Under the pieces are notes generated by a model. The model saw only the letters and a program-made list of their open reading frames with translations. It was not told the DNA's origin and did no database searches. Of a DNA stretch of 40,058 bases, positions 6,259 to 15,865 are shown one piece after another; position 1 is the stretch's first letter, and each line of letters starts with the position of its first letter. Source of the stretch: an uncultured Myxococcales bacterium (GTDB lineage Bacteria; Myxococcota_A; Bradymonadia; UBA7976; UBA1532); contig CAINDO010000097.1 of assembly GCA_903847385.1 (NCBI GenBank), positions 1-40,058 of the forward strand. The letters are read 5' to 3'. Position numbers and translations under genes: made by a program.

Positions 6259-8889
6259 CTACTCCGCGCTCCCCGTGGCCAGCGAGGTGACGTCTCCCAT
6301 CAGATGCAGACGCAGCGCGGCGGGCCGCGGCGTCTCCGGGGGCAGGTCCAGATGGACCGCCGAGAGCGCACCGGCCTCGGTCACGGTGGTGCGGCTGCCG
6401 GCGCCGTAGGGCCACGCCAGGGGGGAGCCGTCGGCGGCGTCCACGGCGAGGAGCGCGAACAAGTGGGCGGCGGCGATCTCCGCAGAGAGCGGGGGCTGGA
6501 AGGTGACGCTGTAGCCTTCGGGCGTGGTGGTGAAGGTCGGCGTCGAACCCGCGAGATCGACCTCGGAGGCCGCGCCGGGACTCAGGAAGACCGCACCGCT
6601 GGCCAGGAGCACGTCCGACGTCGGATTGCAGAGTCCCAGGCGCCGGATGAACACGCCGTAGATGGGGATGTCCGCGCAGCGTGTCCGCGCCACCACGGAG
6701 AAGGTCGAGGGGCCGGCGGCGCTCAGGCGGCCGGCGAGGCGGAACTGTTCGAACGCGATGTTCGTGTTCAACACGTCGATGCTCACGCCGCGCGCGGCGT
6801 CCAGCGTGAGCGCGTCGCGCGTGCCGTCGATGCGGAAGGGGAATCGGCCGCGGGCCGCCGGGTTGGGCACCACGCGACCGTCCGCCGTCGGCATCGCCTC
6901 GACGACCCAGGCCACACCCGGCTCGACGACACCGACCAGGTAGTGCAGGGAGTCGAAGCCGATCTGGTTGTAGCTCGGCAGCAGCGTGGGCAGCGGCGCC
7001 GCGAGGCGCGTCATGGCGAGGGCGTCGCCGGGGGCGAGCGGGGGGGCGTCGACCGACGGCGCCAACTGCACGCGCTCGGTGTGATGGATGTGTCGGCTCA
7101 CCTCGCCGCCCGTGAACACGAGGCCCACGCGGGAGAGCCCCTCGCGCACGTCGACGTCGATGGTCAGGTCGAAGCCGCCTTCGGCGTCCGCGGCGAAGGG
7201 GGTCTCCGGCACCAGCACGATGAACTGGCCGTTCGCCGAGACCTCGGCGTTCAGGGGCGTGGCCGGTGTCGTCGTCACGGTCAACGACGCGGCGTCCAGC
7301 ACGCCGAGGGGTGAGTCACCGCCCGTGCGCAGCACCAGGGTGCGGACCAGCGGGGCGTTGGCGGTGGCCGGCGGCGGGTCGGTCCCGACCGGGGCGCCCA
7401 GGTCACCGAACACGCCCGTGGCCACGAGCAAGGCCGCGTCCGCCGGCAAGGGCTCGTCGCCGCCCACACGGCAGCCCTCGGGCGTGGGCACGCGGTGGCA
7501 GTAGTGGTAGGGCACGCCGAAGATCTCGCCGCTCTCGCCGGCGAGATAGATGCCGGCGCGACCGAGGGCGGGCGACGCGTTGAGGTCGTCCCGCGGGTCG
7601 GTGATGAGGCGCAGGGCCCAGTCCAGCGTGCCGTCGGGGGAGAGCACGAGCAGGTGGCCGTCGCCCGTGCCCAGGTAGATGCGCCCGTCCGGGTCCAGGG
7701 CGGGCGAGCTGCGCAGCGGTGCCCCCCAGTCGAAGGCCCAGCGCGCTTCGCCCGTCGCTGCGTCGAACGCGTAGACCGTGCCGTCCGCCGAGGGCTGGAC
7801 GACCGTCGCCGCGCCGTCGGCGCCTCGGAGCACGGCGGGGCTGGCATAGAGGTGATCGCGGGCGCCCGCCTCCCAGGCCATCGCGCCGGTTTCCACGGAC
7901 AGCGCCCGGAGATACCCGTCGAAGGCGCCGACGAGCGCGTGAGCCCCCACGATCGTCGGGCTGGCCGCCACGCTGCCATCGCGCCCGAACTGCCAGAGGA
8001 TCTCGCCGGTGGCGGCGTCCACCGCGAACACATTGCCGCGGCCACCCAGCACGTTCACGTTGCCGAACACGAGCCGCGGCGCCGCGTCCGAGCCCTCGGG
8101 CGGAAACGCGAGCGCCGGCAGCGACCAGGTCTGATCGGGCAGGACCGTGCGCCAGCGGGCCGCACCCGTCGCGCGGTCGAGCGCGTACATGTGGAAGTTG
8201 TCGTTGCCCGCATAGAGCGTGCCGTCCGGTCCGATGGCCACGTTGCCCTCGAACCAGCGGATGAGCGCGTTCGCCGTCTCTGGCGGATCGGCCTCGAAGG
8301 CCCAGCGCTGCGCGCCCGTGGCCGCGTCCAGCGCGTACAGGTGGCCGTCGCCGCTGCCGAAGTAGACCGCCCCCGTGTCGTCCAGCAGGGCCGAGGAGTC
8401 GATGATCTCGCCGGTCGGGAACCGCCAGACCTCGACGCCATCGCGCAGGGCGTAGAAGTCGCGGCTGGCGGAGCCGATGTAGACCGTCTCGTCCGCGCCG
8501 ACGACGGGGGAGCTGAAGATGCCCTTGCCCGTGGGGAATCGCCACAGCGGGCGACCCGAGTCGACGGCCGGCGCGGTGCCCTGACCGCTCTGGGCGGCGT
8601 CGTGGCGGAACTTGGGCCAGGGACTCTCGGGGTCGAGGGGCACGGGGGGCGCGGCGGGCGGTGTGGTGCCGCCCTCGGGGCCGGCGTCCGGCGTGTCGAT
8701 CGGCTGCCCGCCGACCGGGACGCCGCCGGTGGCCTGGCCGCCGACCGGGGCCGGTGTCCCGCCGCCGCCGGTGCCGCCGGGCATGCCGGCATCGGCCGTT
8801 TGCGGGGTCGAGTCGCCCGCAGCGTCGTCACAGGCTGCGGCGGCACACAGGGTCATCAATGCGAGGGGGCGCAAGCGGATGGTGGTCAT
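6259..8889 (-). CDS. PQQ-repeat beta-propeller lipoprotein, 876 aa
   Basis: The product begins with a lipoprotein signal (LCAAAAC, lipidated Cys at residue 20) and a Gly/Pro/Thr-rich linker to about residue 90. It then has about seven or eight PQQ-type blades with the repeated pattern 'W.F..g..i.sSP.v..dg.vY.Gs.dg.lyAlda.tG..rW', spanning roughly residues 95-470. The remaining 400 residues contain beta-rich segments that I do not recognise, so this is larger than a simple BamB- or dehydrogenase-type propeller. No PQQ-dehydrogenase catalytic residues are evident, so a scaffold or binding role at the envelope is more likely. The ATG at 8889 is chosen because it opens the lipoprotein signal. The gene follows the esterase lipoprotein by 53 bases. 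Confidence 0.85.
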   Translation of the reverse strand: MTTIRLRPLALMTLCAAAACDDAAGDSTPQTADAGMPGGTGGGGTPAPVGGQATGGVPVGGQPIDTPDAGPEGGTTPPAAPPVPLDPESPWPKFRHDAAQSGQGTAPAVDSGRPLWRFPTGKGIFSSPVVGADETVYIGSASRDFYALRDGVEVWRFPTGEIIDSSALLDDTGAVYFGSGDGHLYALDAATGAQRWAFEADPPETANALIRWFEGNVAIGPDGTLYAGNDNFHMYALDRATGAARWRTVLPDQTWSLPALAFPPEGSDAAPRLVFGNVNVLGGRGNVFAVDAATGEILWQFGRDGSVAASPTIVGAHALVGAFDGYLRALSVETGAMAWEAGARDHLYASPAVLRGADGAATVVQPSADGTVYAFDAATGEARWAFDWGAPLRSSPALDPDGRIYLGTGDGHLLVLSPDGTLDWALRLITDPRDDLNASPALGRAGIYLAGESGEIFGVPYHYCHRVPTPEGCRVGGDEPLPADAALLVATGVFGDLGAPVGTDPPPATANAPLVRTLVLRTGGDSPLGVLDAASLTVTTTPATPLNAEVSANGQFIVLVPETPFAADAEGGFDLTIDVDVREGLSRVGLVFTGGEVSRHIHHTERVQLAPSVDAPPLAPGDALAMTRLAAPLPTLLPSYNQIGFDSLHYLVGVVEPGVAWVVEAMPTADGRVVPNPAARGRFPFRIDGTRDALTLDAARGVSIDVLNTNIAFEQFRLAGRLSAAGPSTFSVVARTRCADIPIYGVFIRRLGLCNPTSDVLLASGAVFLSPGAASEVDLAGSTPTFTTTPEGYSVTFQPPLSAEIAAAHLFALLAVDAADGSPLAWPYGAGSRTTVTEAGALSAVHLDLPPETPRPAALRLHLMGDVTSLATGSAE

Positions 8890-8942
8890 TTCAGCTCTCG
8901 GAATGCGGGTGTGCGGAGACTTCGCAGGAGCGAGGACAATGC

Positions 8943-10763
8943 TCAGGGCGCGACGCCCCAGCGCAGGACGGTCACCTCGAGATCGGCGTCCCCGGCGGGC
9001 GTGAAGCGGCGGTTGGCGAGCTCGGCGCCGTTCGCGGTCTTCTCGACGGTCTCCCACGTGCCCTGCGTGAACTTGAACTCGAAGGGCTCGCCCGTGGGCG
9101 CAGCGAGGAAACCCTCGTAGAGCGTGGGCGTGAGCGGGCGCAGGGGCAGGGCGGTGGCCTCCCAGGGGCCCAGGCGGTCCAGGCTGCCGCCGGCGTAGAC
9201 GGGGCCGGAGCCCTCGGGCACGTTCACGAGCAGGTGCACGATGCTCTCGTTGGCCGCGGCGACGGTCAGGTCCACGGCGAGGCCGGGGGCGGCGGGCGCC
9301 GTGAGCGCGCTCGTGCCGGGGGCGACGGCGGAGAGCAGGGCGTTCGCCCCGAGCGACACGACGCCCGGCGCACGGGTGGCGACCACTTCGGCGGGGCCGA
9401 GCAGGCTGAAGGCCTCGCGGAGCGCGTCGTGGGCGAAGATCGAGGCCCGCGTGGACTGTCCCGCGCGCATCACCGGTGCCCACGGCCACAAAGCGTCCGC
9501 GGTGGCCTCGCCGAGCGGCGGCCCGAGCACGAACCGCAGCGCGTTGGGCAGGCGGCGGCGCCAGGCGGCCTCGTTGTGCTCCGCGCCGGGGTCCTCGACG
9601 AGCATCACGCGGTCCTGCGCACCCTCGGGCAGGGCCGCGACGAGGGCGTCGACGAAGTGCCGGCCGTCGTCGACCACGCTGGACCGGCCCGCACTGCCGG
9701 GCCCCGCGGCGGGCGAACCCTCGAAGTTGCCCGTGTCCAGGTACAGGCGGCGGCCCGGCGCCTCGGCCACCGCGGCGGCCAGGGGGGCCACCCAGTCGAA
9801 GGCCACGCCGTCGGCCCACCACAGGCTCGGCGAGAAGGCCGCGATGCGCCCGAAGACCTCCGGGTGCTGCGCGCCCAGGTAGAGCGACACCAGCCCGCCC
9901 AGGGACGAGCCCAAGAGGCCCGTGTCCTCGGGCGCGCAGCGGGTGGGGAAGTGGAAGTCGACGTAGGGCTTCAGCTCCTCGATCAGGAACCGGCCGTAGG
10001 CGTCGGCGTCGCCGCCCTCCATGTATTCGGGGTCGGGCACGGGCGTGTAGTCGGCGATGCGGTCCGGCGAGTTGTCCACGGCCACGACGAGCGCGCGACC
10101 GGCGTCCACGCGGGCGTCGGCGGCCAGGTCGTCCAGCGTGGCGATGGCGCCCCAGGACATGCCGAAGCTCGCCTCCTCGTCGAAGAACACGTTCTGGCCG
10201 TCGTGCACGTAGAGCACGGGGAGGCGCTCGTCCGGGCGGGGTCCGCCCGGGGGCAGGCGCACGGTCACCCGGCGCGCGGCGATGAAGCGGCCGCCGAAGC
10301 GAGGCAGGCGCACGAAACGACCGTCCGGCGAGACCTCCTGGGCCTGGGCCGGGGCGGGATCGGCCGCGGGTGCGCACTCGACGGGCGGCGGCGGCGGCGG
10401 CTCGGCGGCGTCCGGCGGGAGGACGACCGCGGCGTCGGGCGGCGGCGGGGTGACCTCGGCGTCCGGTGCGGGCAGGAGGGCGGCGTCGGGCGGCGGCGGG
10501 GGGACCGCGGCGTCGGGGGTCGGCGGGGCGACCGCAGCGTCGGGCGTCGGGGGCTCGGCGGCGTCCGGCGTCGGCGTGGGGCCGGCGTCGTGGAACGGCT
10601 CGCTCGCGGTCATGTCGCCGCCGAGGATCACCGCGGCGTCGCCCGAGGGGCCGCGGGCGGCGTCCAGATAGGTCACGGGGCCCTGGTCCTCGGCGTTCGA
10701 GCACGCCAGGGCGAGCGCGGAGATCAGGAGAAAGGGCGTTCCGGGGGCGCGGCGCATCGACAT
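8943..10763 (-). CDS. Esterase lipoprotein with PDAA-repeat linker and CBM20-like C-terminal domain
   Basis: The 606-residue protein opens with a lipobox (ALALAC, Cys 21). Residues 55-130 are a Pro/Asp/Ala repeat linker. Residues 165-415 form an esterase of the enterochelin-esterase/esterase D type (PF00756): YVHDGQN, the nucleophile elbow GSSLGG (Ser 287) and a late His in AEHNEAAW (His 396). The last 100 residues resemble a CBM20/starch-binding-like beta-sandwich (VHLLVNVP, FEFKFTQGTWETVEK, ELANRRF). It is expected to be an outer-surface or periplasmic lipid-anchored ester hydrolase tethered by the repeat linker. The substrate is unknown; feruloyl, acetyl or siderophore esters are typical for the family. 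It is divergent from the DUF2330 gene at 10839, with 75 bases between. Confidence 0.85.
   Translation of the reverse strand: MSMRRAPGTPFLLISALALACSNAEDQGPVTYLDAARGPSGDAAVILGGDMTASEPFHDAGPTPTPDAAEPPTPDAAVAPPTPDAAVPPPPPDAALLPAPDAEVTPPPPDAAVVLPPDAAEPPPPPPVECAPAADPAPAQAQEVSPDGRFVRLPRFGGRFIAARRVTVRLPPGGPRPDERLPVLYVHDGQNVFFDEEASFGMSWGAIATLDDLAADARVDAGRALVVAVDNSPDRIADYTPVPDPEYMEGGDADAYGRFLIEELKPYVDFHFPTRCAPEDTGLLGSSLGGLVSLYLGAQHPEVFGRIAAFSPSLWWADGVAFDWVAPLAAAVAEAPGRRLYLDTGNFEGSPAAGPGSAGRSSVVDDGRHFVDALVAALPEGAQDRVMLVEDPGAEHNEAAWRRRLPNALRFVLGPPLGEATADALWPWAPVMRAGQSTRASIFAHDALREAFSLLGPAEVVATRAPGVVSLGANALLSAVAPGTSALTAPAAPGLAVDLTVAAANESIVHLLVNVPEGSGPVYAGGSLDRLGPWEATALPLRPLTPTLYEGFLAAPTGEPFEFKFTQGTWETVEKTANGAELANRRFTPAGDADLEVTVLRWGVAP
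10383..10600 (-). repeat. Degenerate tandem repeat encoding (P)PPDAAV units
   Basis: Eight or so imperfect 24-27 bp units encode variants of PTPDAAVAP, PPPPDAAV and PPDAAEPP inside the esterase gene. They form the extended linker between the lipid anchor and the catalytic domain. GC-rich repeats of this sort can vary in copy number between strains. Confidence 0.75.
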
Positions 10764-10838
10764 GCCACAAGAAAACCGCGGTGCCGCCTGTGAAGCAATG
10801 GATTAACGTGCGGTCGCACCTGTCGCCTCGGAGTCACC

Positions 10839-12302
10839 ATGCGTCTGTCGTCCGCCGCCCTGCTGTTCGCCCTTTCGACCGCGCCCGTCGCGCCCGCGCA
10901 GGCCTTCTGCGGCTTCTTCGTGTCCGGCGCGGACGCGAAGCTGTCCAACAACGCGTCGCAGGTCGTGCTGATGCGCAAGGACAACCGCACGGTGATGACC
11001 ATGTCCAACAACTACCAGGGCCCGCCGCAGGACTTCGCCATGGTGGTGCCCGTGCCCACGGTGCTGCAGCAGAACGACGTGAAGACGCTGCCGCCGGACG
11101 TGTTCGAACACATCGACCAGCTCTCGGCGCCGCGCCTGGTGGAGTACTGGGAGCAGGATCCCTGCTACATCCCGCCGCCCATCTATCCGATGAATTTGCC
11201 TGTCGTGGTGAATATGGCGCCCACAGGAGGCTCGCCCAAACGCGCGGCCGACCACGGCGTGACCATCGAGGCCAAGTTCGCCGTGGGCGAGTACCAGATC
11301 CTGATCCTGTCGGCGAAGCAGGCCACGGGCCTGGAGACGTGGCTGAAAGAGAACAAGTACCGCATCCCCGAGGGCGCCTCGACGGCGCTGGCGCCCTACA
11401 TCGCCAGCGGCATGAAGTTCTTCGTGGCCAAGGTCGACATCGCGAAAGTCCGGCGGGACGCGCACGGCGCGGTCGTGTTGTCGCCGCTGCGCTTCAGCTA
11501 CGAGAGCAACGAGCTGCGCGTGCCCGTGCGGCTCGGCCTGCTCAACGCCGAGAGCAAGCAGGACCTGATCGTGTACGTGCTCCACCCGGAGTCGCGGTTC
11601 GAGTCCTCGAACTACCCCAACGTGTTCGCGCCCACGAATCTGGAAGTCGTCGACGAGGTCCGCAACGGCTTCGGGTCGTTCTACGCGCAGCTCTTCGACG
11701 AGACGCTGGCGGCCCACGGCAACAAGGCGATCGTGACCGAGTACGCCTGGCAGACGACGAGCTGCGATCCGTGCCCGGTGCCGCCGCTAAATCCCAGCGA
11801 CCTGTACACCCTGGGCGCGGACGTGCTGGTCGGCGGCCCCAAGCCGACGGACGACGGCCCGATGCCCGGACCGCGCGGGCGGTCGATGCCGCCGGGCGGC
11901 TTCTTCGGCGGGTTCTCGTCGTGGGTGCTGACGCGCCTGCACACCCGCTACGACAAGACGACGCTGAGCGAGGACATCACGCTCGTGCAGGCCAAACCCG
12001 TGGTCGGCGGCCGCGCGCTGGGGGACGGCAAGACCCTCGAGGGCGCCGGTGAGGTGAAGATGGACTCGGTGAACAACTTCCAGGGGCGCTACATCATCCG
12101 CCACTACTGGGAGGGCGCCGTCGCCTGCGAGAACCCGGTCTACGACCGCTGGGGCGGCCCGCCGGGCGGGGATCGGCCGCTGCAGATGGCCACGGATCTG
12201 GCCAACGCGCCCCGCGGGCAGGTCACGCTGAAGACGGCCGTGCGCAGCAACCTGCCCCAGCTCGGCCTGCCGGGCCTGCCGACGCCCAAACGGGGCAAGT
12301 AG
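10839..12302 (+). CDS. DUF2330 secreted protein (third copy, no sorting tail)
   Basis: The 487-residue protein has a Sec signal (cleavage near APAQA-F, residue 22), then FCGFFVSG in place of CGGFFC. It shares NNYQGPPQDFAMVVPVPTVL with the family, so it is DUF2330. Unlike the two copies at 1937 and 3770 it lacks the EGF-like Cys region and the MYXO-CTERM-like tail; it ends in a soluble basic stretch (TPKRGK). It is probably a periplasmic or secreted protein. The start at 10839 has GGAG six bases upstream. It is transcribed away from the esterase. Its stop lies nine bases from the convergent ABC permease stop. The function is unknown. Confidence 0.88.
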   Translation: MRLSSAALLFALSTAPVAPAQAFCGFFVSGADAKLSNNASQVVLMRKDNRTVMTMSNNYQGPPQDFAMVVPVPTVLQQNDVKTLPPDVFEHIDQLSAPRLVEYWEQDPCYIPPPIYPMNLPVVVNMAPTGGSPKRAADHGVTIEAKFAVGEYQILILSAKQATGLETWLKENKYRIPEGASTALAPYIASGMKFFVAKVDIAKVRRDAHGAVVLSPLRFSYESNELRVPVRLGLLNAESKQDLIVYVLHPESRFESSNYPNVFAPTNLEVVDEVRNGFGSFYAQLFDETLAAHGNKAIVTEYAWQTTSCDPCPVPPLNPSDLYTLGADVLVGGPKPTDDGPMPGPRGRSMPPGGFFGGFSSWVLTRLHTRYDKTTLSEDITLVQAKPVVGGRALGDGKTLEGAGEVKMDSVNNFQGRYIIRHYWEGAVACENPVYDRWGGPPGGDRPLQMATDLANAPRGQVTLKTAVRSNLPQLGLPGLPTPKRGK

Positions 12303-12311
12303 GCCGCCGGG

Positions 12312-13109
12312 TCAGTACTGGACGAGCGTCCCGCGCCGGCGCGCGGCGAGGTCCAGGGCGCGCACCAGGGGCGGCGCGAGCAGGGCGCCGGCGAAGGCGA
12401 AGCCGGCCAGCACGGCCAGCGCGGTGGCGTCCGGCGCGCCGAAGAGGGCGCCGCGCAGGGCCCGCAGCGCGTGGGTCGTCGGCAGCGCCTCCGCGAGCAG
12501 TCGCAGCGGCGCCGGGAGTACGTCCACGGGGTAGGCGACGCCCGAGAGCAGCATCGAGGCGGCGTGCAGCCCGCGACCGATGGGATCGCTGCGCTTCAAG
12601 ACGAGCGTGAGCGCGCCGCCCACCAGCCCGAACGGCAGGAGCGCCGCGAGCGTGAGCGCGACCGCCAGCAGCAGCCCCGGCCAGCGCGCGGGCTCCGGGA
12701 AAATGCCCGCCACGGCGAGCGCCAGGCCGGCCCCCAGCGAGGCCCTCAGGAGCGCGCCCATCACCGGGAAAAGGCTCTGCGCGAGCAGCCACGCGGGTGT
12801 GGGCACGGGCGAGGCGAGCTCGGCCTCCAGCGTGCCGGCGAGCTGCGCCTGCCGCACGCGGTCCGCGGGCCCGGCGAAGAGCGCCCAGGCCAGATCGCTG
12901 GCCATCACGCCGACGATCAGGAAGCCGAAGTAGCCCCCGGTCGCGGCCAGGCTCGGCGGCTCGTGGCCCGCGAAGGTCCGCGCGACGAAGTAGGCCGAGA
13001 ACAGCAGCCCCAGCAGGCCCAGCACGCGGGAGAGCGCATAGGTCTTGTAGGTCGCGGCCTCGAGCAGGTCGCGGCGCAGCGTCTCGCGGAGCAGGCGTCC
13101 CGAGATCAT
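12312..13109 (-). CDS. ABC-2 type transporter permease
   Basis: The 265-residue membrane protein has six or so hydrophobic segments and an ABC-2 permease layout. An N-terminal cytoplasmic stretch (RLLRETLRRDLLEAATYKTY) is followed by helices, and a late amphipathic segment contains LLSGVAYPVDVLPAPLRLLAEALPTT-type sequence, which matches the conserved 'sGv.yp...lP..l......P.t' signature of ABC-2 exporters. It partners the ATPase gene upstream: its ATG at 13109 overlaps the ATPase stop as ATGA, so translation is coupled. The cargo cannot be told from sequence; exporters of polysaccharide, drug or antibiotic type share this form. Confidence 0.85.
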   Translation of the reverse strand: MISGRLLRETLRRDLLEAATYKTYALSRVLGLLGLLFSAYFVARTFAGHEPPSLAATGGYFGFLIVGVMASDLAWALFAGPADRVRQAQLAGTLEAELASPVPTPAWLLAQSLFPVMGALLRASLGAGLALAVAGIFPEPARWPGLLLAVALTLAALLPFGLVGGALTLVLKRSDPIGRGLHAASMLLSGVAYPVDVLPAPLRLLAEALPTTHALRALRGALFGAPDATALAVLAGFAFAGALLAPPLVRALDLAARRRGTLVQY

Positions 13110-13810
13110 GGCCGCGCCTCCAGCCGCGCGAAGGCCGGCGCCGGGGGGCCGTCGTGCACCAGACGCCCGGAATCGAGCAGGAGCGCGCGCGTGAAGCGCT
13201 CCGCGGCGCCCGGGGCCGTGTCGTGCGTGGCCACGAGCGTGAGCGTGCCGGCAAGGCGCCGACGCGCGTCCAGGAAGTCCGCGAGCCAGTGGCGGCCGGG
13301 CGGGTCCAGGCCGCGCTCCACCTCGTCCAGCAGCAGGATCGCCGGGTCGCGCAGCAGCGCCCTCGCCATGCCCAGGCGGGCGCGCATGCCCGTGGAGCAG
13401 GCCCGGACCGGGGTGTCCGCGCGGTCGGCGAGCCCGACCTCGGCCAGGAGCGCGGGGATGCGGGCGGCGTCGGCCCCCTGCAGCGCGGCGGAGAAGGCCA
13501 GGTTCTCGCGCACGGTCAGGCGCCAGTGGAAGCTGCGCTCGTCCGCGAGGCCGAGGGCGGGCGTGGGCGCGATCTCGACGCGCCCGGAGATCGGCGCGAC
13601 GAGCCCCGCGAGCACGCGCAGGAGCGTCGACTTGCCCGCGCCGTTGGCCCCCAGGAGGGCCACGACCTCGCCGGGGCCGGCCTGGAAACCCACGGCGTCC
13701 AGCACGGTGCGGGGGGGCGGCGCGGGGCGCAGGCGCAGGGCGTCGCGCAGCGGCCGGGGCTCCGGAAAGCGGACGCACAGCGCGTCGACGAGCAGGCGGG
13801 GCGAGGTCAC
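13106..13810 (-). CDS. ABC transporter ATP-binding protein
   Basis: The 234-residue nucleotide-binding subunit shows Walker A GANGAGKST, a signature region TGMRARLGMARALL (the usual LSGGQ is degenerate, as in many ABC-2 export ATPases), Walker B ILLLDEV followed by E, and the switch His in VATHD. A GTG start at 13810 is chosen because upstream sequence loses protein character and runs into the divergent promoter region. Its stop overlaps the ATG of the permease by four bases. It powers export through that permease at the inner membrane. It is divergent from the ApbE gene, with 78 bases between. Confidence 0.85.
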   Translation of the reverse strand: MTSPRLLVDALCVRFPEPRPLRDALRLRPAPPPRTVLDAVGFQAGPGEVVALLGANGAGKSTLLRVLAGLVAPISGRVEIAPTPALGLADERSFHWRLTVRENLAFSAALQGADAARIPALLAEVGLADRADTPVRACSTGMRARLGMARALLRDPAILLLDEVERGLDPPGRHWLADFLDARRRLAGTLTLVATHDTAPGAAERFTRALLLDSGRLVHDGPPAPAFARLEARP

Positions 13811-13875
13811 GGCGCGAGCGTAGCCCCGGCGGGCGGGGAGCGCGAGAACGGGCGCGGCGGCCGGGGCGAATGCGT

Positions 13876-13881
13876 TAGGCT
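13876..13881 (+). promoter_or_regulatory. TAGGCT -10 element, leaderless start of apbE
   Basis: TAGGCT lies seven bases before the ATG at 13889 and there is no Shine-Dalgarno sequence. This places the expected transcription start at or next to the A of the ATG. The same hexamer occurs before the genes at 33868 and 29023. No clear -35 is visible. Confidence 0.5.
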
Positions 13882-13888
13882 CGGGCCG

Positions 13889-14935
13889 ATGAGAGCCGTT
13901 TTCAAAGTCATCGCGTTCGCGCTCGCGCTCGGGCTCGGCATCGCGCGGGCCGAGGCACCGCCAGCGCCGCCGGTCCACGTCGAGCATCGCCATCGCGAGG
14001 CGATGGGCACGCACTTCACGATCACCATCGCCGATCCCGTGCCGCTGGCCACGATCGACGCCGCCGCCACCGCCGCGCTCGACGAGATCGACCGCATCGA
14101 GGCGCTGATCAGCGAGTGGCGACCGACGAGCGAGGTCACGGCCATCAACGCCGCCGCGGGCCTGCGCCCCGTGCGGGTGTCGCCGGAGACCTTCGAGTGC
14201 GTGCGCCGCGGCCTGGAGATCAGCGAGCAGACGGACGGCGGGTTCGACCTGACCTGGGCGGCGTTCCGCGGCCTGTGGAAGTTCGGCCCGGACGCGCCCC
14301 ACGTCATCCCCGACGAGAAGCGCATCCGCGAGGCGCTCGCCCACGTGGGGTGGCGCAAGGTGAAGCTCGACCGGGGGGCCCAGACCGTCTTCCTGACCGA
14401 GCGGGGCATGCTGCTGGGGTTCGGGGGCATCGGGCAGGGCTTCGCGGTGGATCGCGCCGTGGCCGTGCTGCGCAAACACGGGCTCGGGCGCTTCATCGTC
14501 GACGGTGGCGGCGACCTGTACGTGGCCGGCGAGAAGGCGCCCGGCGTGCCCTGGAGCGTGGGCGTGCAGCACCCGCGCGACCCGGACCGGCTCGTGGCCG
14601 AGCTGACCGTGCGCGAGGGCGCCATCGTGACGAGCGGCGACTACCAGCGGTCCTTCGAGCTGAACGGCGTGCGCTACCACCACATCATCGACCTGCGCAC
14701 GGGGTTCCCGGCGCGCGAGGCCGTGTCGACCACGATCTTCAGCCGCGAGGCGACGGTGGCCGACGCGTGGACCAAGGGGCTGTTCGTCGTGGGCCCCAAG
14801 GCCTTGAAACTGCTGGAGAAACACCCCGGCATGCAGGGGGCGATCTTCACCCCGGACGGGCGGATTCTCACCACGCCGGGGCTCGCGAAGAGTTTCCCCG
14901 CGCGGTGGGACACGCCGGCGAAGCCGCCGCGCTGA
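13889..14935 (+). CDS. apbE: FAD:protein FMN transferase (ApbE family)
   Basis: The 348-residue exported enzyme is expected to transfer FMN from FAD onto Thr of target flavoproteins, for example Nqr/Rnf subunits. It has an N-terminal signal (about residues 1-22), then the family motifs EAMGTHFTI, GGIGQGFAVD, DGGGDLYVAG, VTSGDYQRSF, HHIIDLRTGFPA and VADAWTKGLFV. The last contains the Asp and Thr used for metal binding. Two departures are visible. The Lys of the usual 'aKGyavD' motif is Gln (residue 183), and the usual 'iDPrTG' is IDLRTG. Activity is therefore likely but not certain. No FMN-acceptor flavoprotein is encoded nearby. The stop is six bases from the convergent ABC ATPase stop. Confidence 0.9.
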   Translation: MRAVFKVIAFALALGLGIARAEAPPAPPVHVEHRHREAMGTHFTITIADPVPLATIDAAATAALDEIDRIEALISEWRPTSEVTAINAAAGLRPVRVSPETFECVRRGLEISEQTDGGFDLTWAAFRGLWKFGPDAPHVIPDEKRIREALAHVGWRKVKLDRGAQTVFLTERGMLLGFGGIGQGFAVDRAVAVLRKHGLGRFIVDGGGDLYVAGEKAPGVPWSVGVQHPRDPDRLVAELTVREGAIVTSGDYQRSFELNGVRYHHIIDLRTGFPAREAVSTTIFSREATVADAWTKGLFVVGPKALKLLEKHPGMQGAIFTPDGRILTTPGLAKSFPARWDTPAKPPR

Positions 14936-14941
14936 CCGACC

Positions 14942-15861
<920 letters not shown>

Positions 15862-15865
<4 letters not shown>

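Noticed and set aside
10383-10600. Repeats considered as a CRISPR array
   Set aside because: The units are short, imperfect, contiguous without spacers and in frame with the esterase, so they are a coding linker repeat.
8943-10770. Long minus-strand frame extending the PQQ lipoprotein upstream to 10770
   Set aside because: The part above 8889 is the esterase gene read in the wrong frame (Arg/Pro-rich). The lipoprotein signal begins at 8889.
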